Source of the DNA: Lachnospiraceae bacterium
GTDB taxonomy: Bacteria; Bacillota; Clostridia; Lachnospirales; Lachnospiraceae
Direction: 5' to 3'
NCBI GenBank assembly: GCA_009774145.1
Contig: VSND01000011.1
Location: forward strand, 24,267-88,266
DNA length: 64,000 bases
Of the stretch, positions 31,868 to 40,641 are shown one piece after another (position 1 is the first letter of the stretch; every line of letters begins with the position of its first letter). The notes under the pieces are model-generated. The model made no database searches. It saw only the letters and a program-made list of their open reading frames with translations, and was not told the origin of the DNA. Position numbers and translations under genes: made by a program.

Positions 31868-33370
31868 TCAAAATACCCATGGCATTTCTTCTTCTCTGTG
31901 CAGTTTTTCAAATCTCACCCCACACTCCTCATATGGATGCAGGCTGTTTAAAATATCCTGATCATATTTGTAAGTGCAGATCAGTATCAGATCCGGTTTT
32001 AACTCAGGGATTTCTGCAGGACCATGCACAATTCTCTCATCCGCCGTCTGCCCCCACATTTTAGGATCACTGTTAAACTGCACCCATTCAAATTCCGGCT
32101 CTCCAAAGAATTCCTGATAAAGCCTGATAATCAGATTGGAAAAACCGCCGTTTGGATAAAGACCTACTTTCTTATATCCCCTTTGGTACAGCAGCTCTTT
32201 CAACCGCTCCTTATGGGCTTCTTTTGTAAAATACGCCTTACCCGCACGACGGTAAGTATCCTCCACAGCCTCTATGATCCCCAGCTTCTGCGTACACTGC
32301 TTCTCACATTTCCCGCATCTGAGACACGGATTCTCCGCAGTTTCAGGAAGCCATCCTGCATCGTGCAGCAAAGGACGGAACATCTGAATATGATAAAGCA
32401 ACTCTTCCGGTTCTGTACGGTTATAAGCCGCCGCAGGCTCAAATAAAAGCGCATTCCGCGCCTGCATAATCGCCGATGTCGGAATCCCCTGGGGACATCC
32501 ATTACAATATTTGCATCCCGTACAGAAGTCCTTCAGCCCTGACACGCTGTTCATGACACGTTCAAGCCGCTCTGCCGGAGGCTCCGGGTCAGACTCAGAA
32601 AACACGCTCAGACTGTCCTTTAATTCTTCAATGCTTTTCACGCCGCCCAGCACAATGTCCACAGCAGGGTGCGCCTTGACAAACCGCAAAGCAGCGTGGA
32701 TCGTATTACCTTCATCTTTATCTCCGCAGGCAAAAGAAAAATAATCCTTATTCTGGGCAATAACGCCTCCCCCCAGAGGATTCATAACCGCTACTCCCGT
32801 ATCATATGCATAAGCGGTATTCAACACCGGAATCATATTTGCCGCACTGAGCATGGAATAGGAAACGGTAATTCCTTCAAATGCCCTGCTTTCGATAATT
32901 TTCTGTATGTCTTCCGGAACTGCATGAAGCGAGCAGCAGATATGATCGATCAGACCCTCTTCTTTCATCCGCAAAGCGCCTTCATAAATGCCCCCCTTTT
33001 TCATAATGTTTTCAAATATTCCATAATTCCATATGGTCCAGCATGTAAAATATTGAGCCTTCTCAAGCCCCATTGTCTTCAGATATAGCTCTACGCGCCT
33101 GCGGGCATCATCTGCCGTACTGTCCTGTCCATACATTACTTTGGCTGTTACTGAAAATGTCTTTTTCGTCTGTTGAAACGCTTCCTTCAGTACAAATGGG
33201 GTCATGCCTGCGGAATAGTTGTAGCCAAGGTCTATGTAAGTGATTCCGCTCTCCAGCGCTTCAGATACCAACTTAATGGATTTCTCAATACCTTCTGTAT
33301 CATCCGGTCCCGATATCGGAAATCTGGAAGTTCCAAGTCCAAGCGGAAAATGTCTGCTGAAAATACTCAT
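31868..33370 (-). CDS. Aldo/keto reductase with ferredoxin motifs and extra C-terminal domain
   Basis: A 500-residue protein. Residues 1-270 form an aldo/keto reductase barrel (LGLGTSRFP, DLGYNYSAG, SLHAVPEDI). The region 285-365 holds CTGCKYCNGCPQGI and CLRCGKCEKQC, which can bind two iron-sulfur clusters. The last 130 residues (KKVGLYPNGGFSNLIIRLYQ onward) look like a nucleotide-sugar or redox-type Rossmann segment I do not recognise. AKRs with such motifs are common in anaerobes, but the added domain and the place in a glycan operon are unusual. It follows the radical SAM gene by 14 bases. Reduction of a sugar or sugar-acid intermediate is inferred. Confidence 0.8.
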   Translation of the reverse strand: MSIFSRHFPLGLGTSRFPISGPDDTEGIEKSIKLVSEALESGITYIDLGYNYSAGMTPFVLKEAFQQTKKTFSVTAKVMYGQDSTADDARRRVELYLKTMGLEKAQYFTCWTIWNYGIFENIMKKGGIYEGALRMKEEGLIDHICCSLHAVPEDIQKIIESRAFEGITVSYSMLSAANMIPVLNTAYAYDTGVAVMNPLGGGVIAQNKDYFSFACGDKDEGNTIHAALRFVKAHPAVDIVLGGVKSIEELKDSLSVFSESDPEPPAERLERVMNSVSGLKDFCTGCKYCNGCPQGIPTSAIMQARNALLFEPAAAYNRTEPEELLYHIQMFRPLLHDAGWLPETAENPCLRCGKCEKQCTQKLGIIEAVEDTYRRAGKAYFTKEAHKERLKELLYQRGYKKVGLYPNGGFSNLIIRLYQEFFGEPEFEWVQFNSDPKMWGQTADERIVHGPAEIPELKPDLILICTYKYDQDILNSLHPYEECGVRFEKLHREEEMPWVF

Positions 33371-33384
33371 AAATCATCCTCCCG

Positions 33385-34185
33385 TTACATCTGTTCTGCC
33401 GCAGGATATCTGGGCAGGATATCCATATATTTCTGTTTGCAGTAACGGCAGGAACGGCGGGCGTGTTCATAAAACTGAGAAATGATTTCACGCTTCTCAT
33501 CACGGCTCAGGCTGTTGTCCCGAAGCATTACAAAATCTCTATCTTTCGGCGGAAACAGTCCCATCTCAAGCATAAAACAGGAGTTCGCACAGCGGTGCAG
33601 CTTTCCGTCATACACATGCATGTTTTTAATACGGTTCTGAGGACAGTTGCGCGCATTCGCCTCCAGCACATATCCCGGTTCTTTCAGATCATGCGGATTC
33701 GTATTATCAATCCAGCCGCCGAAATATTGATCTTCATCATGGTATTTTTTCAGGACGCAGTGAATCTTGTGTTCCTCACAAAACTTTACAAACTGATCTT
33801 TTGACCTGGAAAGTTTTCCATAATCGCTGATATAGATACTGAGTTTATCTTCATACTGCAACAGCGCCTCCTGCTCCTCAGGATTCGGAAATACCGTGGC
33901 ATTCGTTTCGATGACCAGTCTCTCAAAACGGTCCATATACTTCAGCGCATAATGAAGCAGCTTCGCAAAATCAGGATAGATGAAAACCTCTCCTCCCACA
34001 AACTGCAGCCAGACCACTTCGTCAAACAGGTCAAAGCAGGCATCAATATCGCAGCAGACATCTTCAATCGGAATATGCCGCCGCTTTACCGGCCCATATA
34101 AAAAATCTCCACATAATTTACAGTTGAGGCTGCAATGGGTTGTCGGCACAATGGCCAGCCGGCGGGCACTTAATTTTTTATTCAT
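33385..34185 (-). CDS. Radical SAM protein of the glycan operon
   Basis: A 266-residue radical SAM enzyme. Cys18, Cys22 and Cys25 in THCSLNCKLCG bind the [4Fe-4S] cluster that splits S-adenosylmethionine. QFVGGEVFIYPDF is the GGE motif. The C-terminal part has Cys in NCPQNR, CANSCF and CRYCKQKY, as in SPASM/twitch extensions that hold a second cluster. In sugar loci such enzymes remove hydroxyls or invert centres, and others modify peptides. The substrate here is unknown. A ribosome site (AAGGAGAG) precedes the ATG. The aldo/keto reductase gene follows closely, so the two may act in sequence. Confidence 0.85.
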   Translation of the reverse strand: MNKKLSARRLAIVPTTHCSLNCKLCGDFLYGPVKRRHIPIEDVCCDIDACFDLFDEVVWLQFVGGEVFIYPDFAKLLHYALKYMDRFERLVIETNATVFPNPEEQEALLQYEDKLSIYISDYGKLSRSKDQFVKFCEEHKIHCVLKKYHDEDQYFGGWIDNTNPHDLKEPGYVLEANARNCPQNRIKNMHVYDGKLHRCANSCFMLEMGLFPPKDRDFVMLRDNSLSRDEKREIISQFYEHARRSCRYCKQKYMDILPRYPAAEQM

Positions 34186-34255
34186 TGTTTCTCTCCTTTA
34201 TAAATGCATTTTTGTTTCGTAGTGTCAGTTCTATACTCTTCTCTTAAAAATGATA

Positions 34256-35305
34256 TTAAGTTTCTTTTGAGCTTCCAAAATATGTAAACAATTGCTTTCT
34301 TTTTTCAGAATATTGTCCAATCTCCGGCATAGATAAAACTTTCTTTTTTATATCAGAAGCAAATTCTTTCCTAGCTGCAAGATTTCGAAACATCGGATCT
34401 GCATTCCGTTTCCATGTATCTGCCCATACCGGATCACTGAAAATTTCAATCAATAAATCCAGCTTTTTATCTGCATCTAATTCTGCACAAAATACATTTC
34501 CAACCATTTCATCCACAAGTGAAAGATGAATTGCATAAAGAAAATCCTCATTCAACCTGGAAACCGATCCGTAATACTCCAGATATTCCTTCGTAGCACT
34601 CCAAAGTTCTCGATAACTGCTCAAACTTGTTTCAATATTCGTATGTGAAAGAGAACGGGGATACTGGTAATACTGATACATTGCTTTTCCATAAATTCCT
34701 ACACGGTCCGCTTTCCGGAATAATTCTAATACCCCTATAGAATCATTACAGATTCGTTCTTTTTTAGGTGTATAAGTTGTCGATTTTGCTTTCAAAAATG
34801 AAATCGAATATAATTTTCCCCACAAATAAGAAATAAAACCTCTATACTGGATAAATGCATCGGCAAACAAATAATCGTATATCACTAAATTTTCTTTCAG
34901 TGCACGATGCTTAATAACTTCACCCGTCGCACCATCAATTTTGTCATATCCGCAAGCAGCTATATCCAGATTATTATCTTTCGAAAAATCAATCATGTTT
35001 TTCAAAAAATCTTGTGTGTAGGAATCATCTGCATCACACCATACAATGTAATCTGCATCTGTAGACCAAACCAATGTATTAAAAATAGTACTTCCATTAA
35101 GTGGATCATTTTTATTGATATGTAATGGGATAATACGGTTATCTTTTCTTCCATAATCAGATATAATATCTTCTGTAGCATCAGTAGAGGCATTATCCAA
35201 AATGTAGTATTCAAAATTACCAAATGTCTGGTTTAATATGCTTTCAATAGTACGACCTATTGTCTCCTGTGCATTATATGCCATTGTAAAAACAATTACT
35301 TTCAC
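34256..35305 (-). CDS. GT2 family glycosyltransferase
   Basis: A GT-A fold transferase of about 349 residues that adds a sugar from a nucleotide donor. The Rossmann start VIVFTMAYNAQETIGRTIES, the donor-site Asp in LDNASTDAT and the metal-binding DADDSYT are present. The C-terminal 150 residues are the same kind as in the decayed copy at 31090. The GTG at 35305 places the start where the family begins. A TTG at 35347 is an alternative. Both lie inside the end of the upstream GT2 gene, so translation is coupled. Acceptor and donor are unknown. Confidence 0.85.
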   Translation of the reverse strand: MKVIVFTMAYNAQETIGRTIESILNQTFGNFEYYILDNASTDATEDIISDYGRKDNRIIPLHINKNDPLNGSTIFNTLVWSTDADYIVWCDADDSYTQDFLKNMIDFSKDNNLDIAACGYDKIDGATGEVIKHRALKENLVIYDYLFADAFIQYRGFISYLWGKLYSISFLKAKSTTYTPKKERICNDSIGVLELFRKADRVGIYGKAMYQYYQYPRSLSHTNIETSLSSYRELWSATKEYLEYYGSVSRLNEDFLYAIHLSLVDEMVGNVFCAELDADKKLDLLIEIFSDPVWADTWKRNADPMFRNLAARKEFASDIKKKVLSMPEIGQYSEKRKQLFTYFGSSKET

Positions 35306-36236
35306 AATCTGTTGCTTCAATATAAGCCTCCATCCATTCTTTTTCAAACTCCAAAATTTTTGACGACTCTAAAAATTCTTCCCTATGCTCCCTGAGTTCC
35401 TGCGTCATATTCTTTAACTGCCGCTCACAATCCGAAATTCCCAGACGACAGATCTTTTCCACCATGGAAATCATAAACGACCACTCAAAATAACGGAAGG
35501 CCGGGGCACTGTCCGGAAATCTTTCGCTCAGCCATTTTGTTCTTGTGCGATAAGCATGCAGATACTCATCCAGCGTGGCCGCATTAAGCAGTTTATGATT
35601 CGTCGTCCATGCAGAGTTATTGCCCCCATGCCGATAAAATGTATACTTGGGAAGCCCATGATAGACAACTCTATTTGCGTCTGCCAGCAGGCGGTACATC
35701 AAAGCAATGTCATCATACGCGCCTTCCTCCGGAAACCGAAACCTGTCAGCCAGCCTCCGGCTGAACAATTTCGTTGGAAAAGCCATATTATATTTTCTCC
35801 GCCACATCAGTTCAATAAGCGCTTCCTCCGCAGTCATCACCTTTTTCTCATCAAATATTTTGTCTGCCGCTCCGCAAATGGAAACATCGGCATGATTTTG
35901 AATTGCAAGTTTATATAAAAATTCCAGAAAATCCGGCTCTGCCCAGTCATCGTCATCGATAAACGCAACATATTCTCCCTGAATCATATCCAGTCCTGCA
36001 TTCCTGCCAGATCCAATATTCCCCCGCTCCCGGTGAAGCACCCGGATTCGGCCATCTTTCCTGGCATACTCATCTGCAATATCCCCGCTGCGGTCACATG
36101 AACCATTATCCACAATAATAAATTCAAAACCGGTCTCTGTCTGCGCAAGAATGCTTTCTATTGCTTTGGAAACAAGATTTTCCCGATTGTATGTCAGCAT
36201 GATCACACTGATCTTCGGCATTTTATTTTCTCTCAC
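35274..36236 (-). CDS. GT2 family glycosyltransferase
   Basis: A 320-residue GT-A enzyme: KISVIMLTYNRENLVSKAIE at the start, VDNGSCDRSGDI, and DDDDWAEPDF as the DXD metal site. The C-terminal half is helical, without membrane segments, so the enzyme is soluble or peripheral. AGGAGGTGAG lies 4 bases before a GTG at 36236, which overlaps the stop of the upstream gene (GTGA), making coupling likely. An ATG at 36221 is the alternative. It probably works with its neighbour in building a surface glycan. Confidence 0.9.
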   Translation of the reverse strand: MRENKMPKISVIMLTYNRENLVSKAIESILAQTETGFEFIIVDNGSCDRSGDIADEYARKDGRIRVLHRERGNIGSGRNAGLDMIQGEYVAFIDDDDWAEPDFLEFLYKLAIQNHADVSICGAADKIFDEKKVMTAEEALIELMWRRKYNMAFPTKLFSRRLADRFRFPEEGAYDDIALMYRLLADANRVVYHGLPKYTFYRHGGNNSAWTTNHKLLNAATLDEYLHAYRTRTKWLSERFPDSAPAFRYFEWSFMISMVEKICRLGISDCERQLKNMTQELREHREEFLESSKILEFEKEWMEAYIEATDCESNCFYNGI

Positions 36237-37939
36237 AGCCTCACCTCCTTCTGTCCCATAGCTTTCTTTTTTACGAATTCATAAATTTTCCGTCCTGCTG
36301 TACCATCTGGATTTACTACAAAATCTTTAAACATCTTTATCTGCAGCTGCCTGTACTCTTCTGCATCCGGATACTTCTCCGGATGCAGTACAAAATCCAT
36401 AAACCGTTCTGTATAGTTATTAAAATGGGTATTCCGCATTACATCTTCTTCCAGAAAATTATCCCACCAGATACAGCAGTTCCAGTCTCCGACATTCGCA
36501 CCCTTTGCCGCCCGCATATTTTTCAGGCGTCCTGCCAACGGCGCATAGAAGCCTTCACCATCATCATATACCGGCTGCGAAAGTGCCTTTGTAATAGAAG
36601 GAATGTAAAAGGGCTTTCCTGTCGCAGTATAAAGCAGAAGCAGTGAACTTTCATCTGAAATCATCCCGTCGCTCCACGCAATCGCCCGATGCAGATCTTC
36701 CGTATCATCAAAAATCCCTTTTCCAGAATTTTTAAAATTATTTACAATTTCCAAATACTCCTGCAAAAGGACAGGCCGCATGGAACGAAGCGTTGCTTCA
36801 AGCAACGGATGCGGACGCCACCAAAGTATCACATCTTCATGCTTTCCAAAAGATTCTATAATCGAACACAGCTTTTCAAAATAACGACTGCCATGGGGAA
36901 CATAATCTTTTTCAGATTCCTTATCCCGCTCACTGGATTTCAAAAGTTCTGCCAGGCCTGTGTTATACAGAATAATCTTTTTACCTTCTGTTTTCCTTTT
37001 CCATTTTTCAGGCAAAACATAATCCTCCCTGCCTGTATTCAGAATCTTATCAAATTTTGGCGAACCAAGAGGAACGAATTTCTCCTGAATTTTTTCCGGA
37101 GTTATATTATAGCTCTGTGAGATCTCCGGATTGGCAGCAAATATCGGCTTATGTACTTCCGCCAGTTCTTTTGCATATCTGATGTCATAATCGGAATAAA
37201 TATGCGCTGGAAGTACAATACCGTTTTTTTCATATTCTTCCTGAAGTTCTTTTGCACAAGGATCCCGGTACAGCCAATATGGCAGTCCATATTCTATATA
37301 TACCAGCATATCTGTATGGTTTTTCAGATGGCTGCTGTAGAAATCCGGATGCAGAGAGGTTACCAGATTTCGATTATCATAGGGATTCATAATAAATATC
37401 ACATCGGGATGCCTGGCTTGCACATCATATTGTTTCCAGTCAGTCAACTCGTATTGGTCAGAATAATACCCCTCTCCCTCGAAATGTATCTGGTTAATAT
37501 TTCCATTTGAACCACGGTCAAAATACGGAACGGGTATAAAATATGCATCACAAGAAGGATCTTCTTTTGCAGCAAAATATACGCTTTCCAATGAATCCGA
37601 CATGCTGGCCCTATAGCAGAAAAAGACAACCTCTATCTTATCTGCTTTGAAACTGTCAACTTCTTCTTTCAAATCATTGACTGTTTCCAGTATCTGTTTT
37701 ATATAGTTTCTATCCTGAGAAGCATCATAAAGCAATTCATAAAGTCTTCTTAAAAGTTCTGACAGTTTTGAACCTTCATCTGCTACAGTTTCCATATAAT
37801 CATACATACCGGATACGAATTCCTGTGTCACAGCACATAAATCCAAAAAACAGCCATTCTTTTGTTTTTCCAGTTCTCTGCAGGCAGTATCCAGTGTTTT
37901 TGTCAGATCATATAACTGCTTTATATATAATTTTCGCAT
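36233..37939 (-). CDS. CDP-glycerol glycerophosphotransferase-like protein (TagB/TagF family)
   Basis: A 568-residue protein. The first 100 residues are helical and of unknown role. The remaining part has the TagB/TagF fold: an EYGLPYWLYRD segment, VPLGSPKFDKIL, the WWRPHPLLEATL helix and SDGMISDESSLLLLY, which are the donor- and phosphate-binding motifs of the family. Such enzymes move alditol phosphate from a CDP carrier to a wall polymer. No CDP-glycerol synthase (tagD) is nearby, while a CDP-glucose synthase is directly upstream (3-base gap). The true donor is therefore open. Confidence 0.8.
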   Translation of the reverse strand: MRKLYIKQLYDLTKTLDTACRELEKQKNGCFLDLCAVTQEFVSGMYDYMETVADEGSKLSELLRRLYELLYDASQDRNYIKQILETVNDLKEEVDSFKADKIEVVFFCYRASMSDSLESVYFAAKEDPSCDAYFIPVPYFDRGSNGNINQIHFEGEGYYSDQYELTDWKQYDVQARHPDVIFIMNPYDNRNLVTSLHPDFYSSHLKNHTDMLVYIEYGLPYWLYRDPCAKELQEEYEKNGIVLPAHIYSDYDIRYAKELAEVHKPIFAANPEISQSYNITPEKIQEKFVPLGSPKFDKILNTGREDYVLPEKWKRKTEGKKIILYNTGLAELLKSSERDKESEKDYVPHGSRYFEKLCSIIESFGKHEDVILWWRPHPLLEATLRSMRPVLLQEYLEIVNNFKNSGKGIFDDTEDLHRAIAWSDGMISDESSLLLLYTATGKPFYIPSITKALSQPVYDDGEGFYAPLAGRLKNMRAAKGANVGDWNCCIWWDNFLEEDVMRNTHFNNYTERFMDFVLHPEKYPDAEEYRQLQIKMFKDFVVNPDGTAGRKIYEFVKKKAMGQKEVRL

Positions 37940-37942
37940 TCT

Positions 37943-38722
37943 TTACCACACTTTCCAAGGCGCAGTGCCATTATTCCAGTGAGACTCCAGAAAGTATCTG
38001 TCTCGCTGCGTATCCATGCACTGCCAGTAACCATAATGTTTATAGATGCCAAGCTTTCCTTCTTTTGCCAGCGTTTCCAGCGGAACCCGTTCCAAAACGC
38101 AATTGTCATCACTATTGAGGTATTGAAAAACTTCCGGCTCCATCACCATAAAACCGCCATTGATCCAGTTACCGTCTTCTTTGCTCTTTTCCCTGAAACT
38201 GATGATTCTTTCTCCTGAGGAATCTATATCCAGTACGCCGAAACGGCTGCCTGGCTGTATCGCTGTCAATGTTACTGCCACACCAGTTTCCCGATGTCTT
38301 TTCAACAATGCATTCAGATCTACATTACTGACACCGTCGCCATATGTCAGTAAAAAAGCTTCATCCTTTATATACCTCTGTATGCGTTTCACCCTGGCGC
38401 CGGTCTGGGCATATAGACCAGTATCCACAAGCGTTACACGCCATGGCTCTGCTATATTTTCATGAATAACCATTTTATTTTTTTCTGAAAAATCAAATGT
38501 CACATCGGAACAATGGAGATAATAGTCTGCAAAATATTCTTTTATGGCATGCCCTTTATATCCGCAGCAAACCACAAAATCATAAAATCCAAAATGAGAA
38601 TAGTATTTCATTATATGCCACAAAATCGGTTGTTCACCAATAGTAATCATTGGTTTCGGCTTTAAATGACTTTCTTCACTGATACGCGTTCCAAGTCCCC
38701 CGGCTAAAATCACCACTTTCAT
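37943..38722 (-). CDS. rfbF: Glucose-1-phosphate cytidylyltransferase
   Basis: A 259-residue nucleotidyltransferase that makes CDP-glucose from CTP and glucose-1-phosphate. The start VVILAGGLGTRISEESHLKPKPM, YGDGVSNVDL (metal Asp) and WINGGFMVMEPEVF agree with RfbF and not with the UDP- or dTDP-glucose enzymes. CDP-glucose normally feeds RfbG (4,6-dehydratase) for dideoxyhexoses, but no rfbG is in this window. It heads the glycan operon. Its ribosome site (AGGAGAAAAG) lies just after a structured intergenic stretch. Confidence 0.93.
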   Translation of the reverse strand: MKVVILAGGLGTRISEESHLKPKPMITIGEQPILWHIMKYYSHFGFYDFVVCCGYKGHAIKEYFADYYLHCSDVTFDFSEKNKMVIHENIAEPWRVTLVDTGLYAQTGARVKRIQRYIKDEAFLLTYGDGVSNVDLNALLKRHRETGVAVTLTAIQPGSRFGVLDIDSSGERIISFREKSKEDGNWINGGFMVMEPEVFQYLNSDDNCVLERVPLETLAKEGKLGIYKHYGYWQCMDTQRDRYFLESHWNNGTAPWKVW

Positions 38723-38744
38723 TATACTTTTCTCCTAAATATAT

Positions 38745-38973
38745 AAAATAAGGAATATTGGTCATCCTTACGGACGATGCGGAACTCTGCCGCTTCGCTC
38801 CCTGCTACCTCCTGCTTTTTCTGCGTTCAGCCGGAAGACCGACGCAGGATTCCGGCAGGTTCACAGGGTCCTGGCATACCCAATCCGCAGATCCCTTATG
38901 AGAACCTGCCTTCTAATGCCGTAAGCCATGAAATCCTGATGATTTCACAACTCCGCCCCACAGGGCTTTTTTA
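38745..38973 (-). ncRNA. Structured RNA-like region between the TnpB-like gene and rfbF; candidate omega RNA
   Basis: Downstream of the TnpB-like stop, on the same strand, a GC-rich stretch folds well on paper. TGAAATC pairs with GATTTCA (near 38928-38946), GGCAGGTTC with GAACCTGCC, and CTGCGT with ACGCAG. A small CGTCC-GTAA-GGATG hairpin closes the 3' side near 38764-38777. TnpB guide RNAs lie at exactly this place and end in a scaffold followed by a guide of 16-20 bases. A guide would then fall near 38745-38763, in AT-rich DNA. A cis-acting leader of the rfbF operon is the other reading. Confidence 0.45.
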
Positions 38974-39023
38974 TATCATGAACGCACTTCCGGTCCTTTC
39001 GGTCAAATCAGGGCTCATCGCCT

Positions 39024-40430
39024 TCATTTATCCGGAACTTTGTTTTTATGATCTCTTCCATAAATTCCGCCGTCTGGCTGATCAGAAGAACTTTTTTCCT
39101 CTGACTCTGTCTGCAGGCCGCGCTTTTTTGCATTCTGCGCTGCGTTCTGCTTCTGTTCCGCCTCATACCCACAGCATGTACAGAAAAAACGCCCTTCCTG
39201 CTTACTCCCCATGGCACCGCACCTGCTGCATTCCATGCTGATGCCCTTTCCAAAGACTTCCACAAATTCCACAGACTGTTCCTGACATTTCTGCTTCAGT
39301 CTGCTGCGGATATAGCCTCTCTGCCACGTAGATGCGATATAGTTGATCTTACGGACCGGACCAGACACCCCTGCCTTTGGAAGCCTGGGCAGATACACCG
39401 TCTTTGGTCTTTCCTCTTTCAAAAAGCGGTTCAGTTCCTGATTGATATAATCATGAAGCTGCGCTTCCAGCCGGTGTTTCTTTGTCTGGTATTTTTTTCG
39501 GCCCGAATTGGCGGTACGGTTGCGGCGGTAGACACCCGCCTGCTCCCGAAGCCATTCCGACAGCTGTGTCTGATACATGCCGTATTTTTCACCATACAGA
39601 TGCCCTTCATCCGTTACCAGCATAATCTGCATCCCCAGGGACAATCCGATTTTCTGGATATGATCTGCATACTTCTTTACGGCAACATCCACCGGCACAT
39701 GAATTTCCACATTTTTCTCTTCCGGAAACAGACGGATGTACAGCTGTCTTGTATACCGGTTTCCATCCGTCAATGGAATGTAGACGCGCTTTCTTTTTTC
39801 TTTTACAGAAAGATAGATTCCATGGTCGTCATACCGATAGGCCCGCTCCGTTGCAAAAAAACCATCTGCATGGTCTACATGCAGGTATTTCCTGTATTTT
39901 CGTACCTGTCTTCGCAGATAATTTTTCAGCTTTTTCATATCCACACCAAAGGCAAGCAGATCATACTGCTTTTGAATCTCTTTCGGAAGCTTTAACGGCG
40001 TACCATTCAGCGCCGACTCAAAAGCATTATTCACTTTCAGAAGATACCGCAGAAAATGCTTCTCTTCCCCGTTCAGTCCTTCATGGGCATTGACGCGCTT
40101 CAAAATCCGGGCTCTGACCCCGGTCCAGTGGATTTTAATCTCCCGCACCGCGTCAAAAACAGCGAGATAAAAGTAGACAGACGGCATATCCATCTGCTCC
40201 CGAAGACCGCTTCGCGTCATCTCATTCTGTATGGTATAGCCTGGATAAAGCCTGGCAAGGCTTTTAATTCCGCCATAACGCCGGTACACATAATTTTTTA
40301 CTGTCATGAAATCCGCTGCGATTTCCTGAAGCCTCTGCATGTCTTCCGGAGACAGCGGCTCCTGATTATACTGGCGGATGATCCTGCACACCGTCTCCTG
40401 CGGCATATCTGCCTGCCTTTCTTCTGCCAT
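39024..40430 (-). CDS. TnpB-like RNA-guided nuclease homologue lacking catalytic residues
   Basis: A 468-residue protein with TnpB architecture: helical and beta-barrel N-terminal half, RuvC-like core, and zinc finger CSRCG...CTCCG at residues 401-421. The three RuvC acids are missing. GLSLG at 262-266 stands where GIDLG is expected (Ser264 for Asp). VYLPRL at 345-350 stands for VxEDL (Pro348 for Glu). QKQNAAQN at 426-433 stands for DxNAA (Lys427 for Asp). The fold-defining parts are kept, so this looks like a protein selected for binding rather than cutting, as in TldR repressors. The tail after 440 is long and charged. No transposon ends are seen. Confidence 0.85.
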   Translation of the reverse strand: MAEERQADMPQETVCRIIRQYNQEPLSPEDMQRLQEIAADFMTVKNYVYRRYGGIKSLARLYPGYTIQNEMTRSGLREQMDMPSVYFYLAVFDAVREIKIHWTGVRARILKRVNAHEGLNGEEKHFLRYLLKVNNAFESALNGTPLKLPKEIQKQYDLLAFGVDMKKLKNYLRRQVRKYRKYLHVDHADGFFATERAYRYDDHGIYLSVKEKRKRVYIPLTDGNRYTRQLYIRLFPEEKNVEIHVPVDVAVKKYADHIQKIGLSLGMQIMLVTDEGHLYGEKYGMYQTQLSEWLREQAGVYRRNRTANSGRKKYQTKKHRLEAQLHDYINQELNRFLKEERPKTVYLPRLPKAGVSGPVRKINYIASTWQRGYIRSRLKQKCQEQSVEFVEVFGKGISMECSRCGAMGSKQEGRFFCTCCGYEAEQKQNAAQNAKKRGLQTESEEKSSSDQPDGGIYGRDHKNKVPDK

Positions 40431-40641
40431 ATCCTGCTGAACTTTTGTCCAGAATGTAATTTTGTACCAGATAGTGTACTTTTTGGAGCGCTCACTCCTG
40501 TGAAGAAATTACCAGCGAAGAAAATCCGCAGTCCTTGCTTTTTAGATAAAATTATGCTAGAATTTCTTATGGTTACATAAATAAAGCCGATATTTCAGAT
40601 AGACACATGCTGAATATTCCATGTACAACAAAGTACACTTT
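40431..40641. other. Spacer between resolvase and TnpB-like gene
   Basis: AT-rich. It contains AAGTACACTTTT near 40629 and AGTGTACTTTTTGG near 40474, an inverted pair about 150 bases apart. No gene, terminator or clear promoter is seen. Confidence 0.35.

Noticed and set aside
38950..38975. GCCCCACAGGGCTTTTTT as a plus-strand terminator
   Set aside because: The stem is only four pairs and no plus-strand gene or promoter precedes it. The minus-strand reading of the region has much better pairing.
38777..39241. 154-codon plus-strand frame near the TnpB-like gene
   Set aside because: It crosses from the structured spacer into the antisense of a well-supported gene and shows no protein family pattern.
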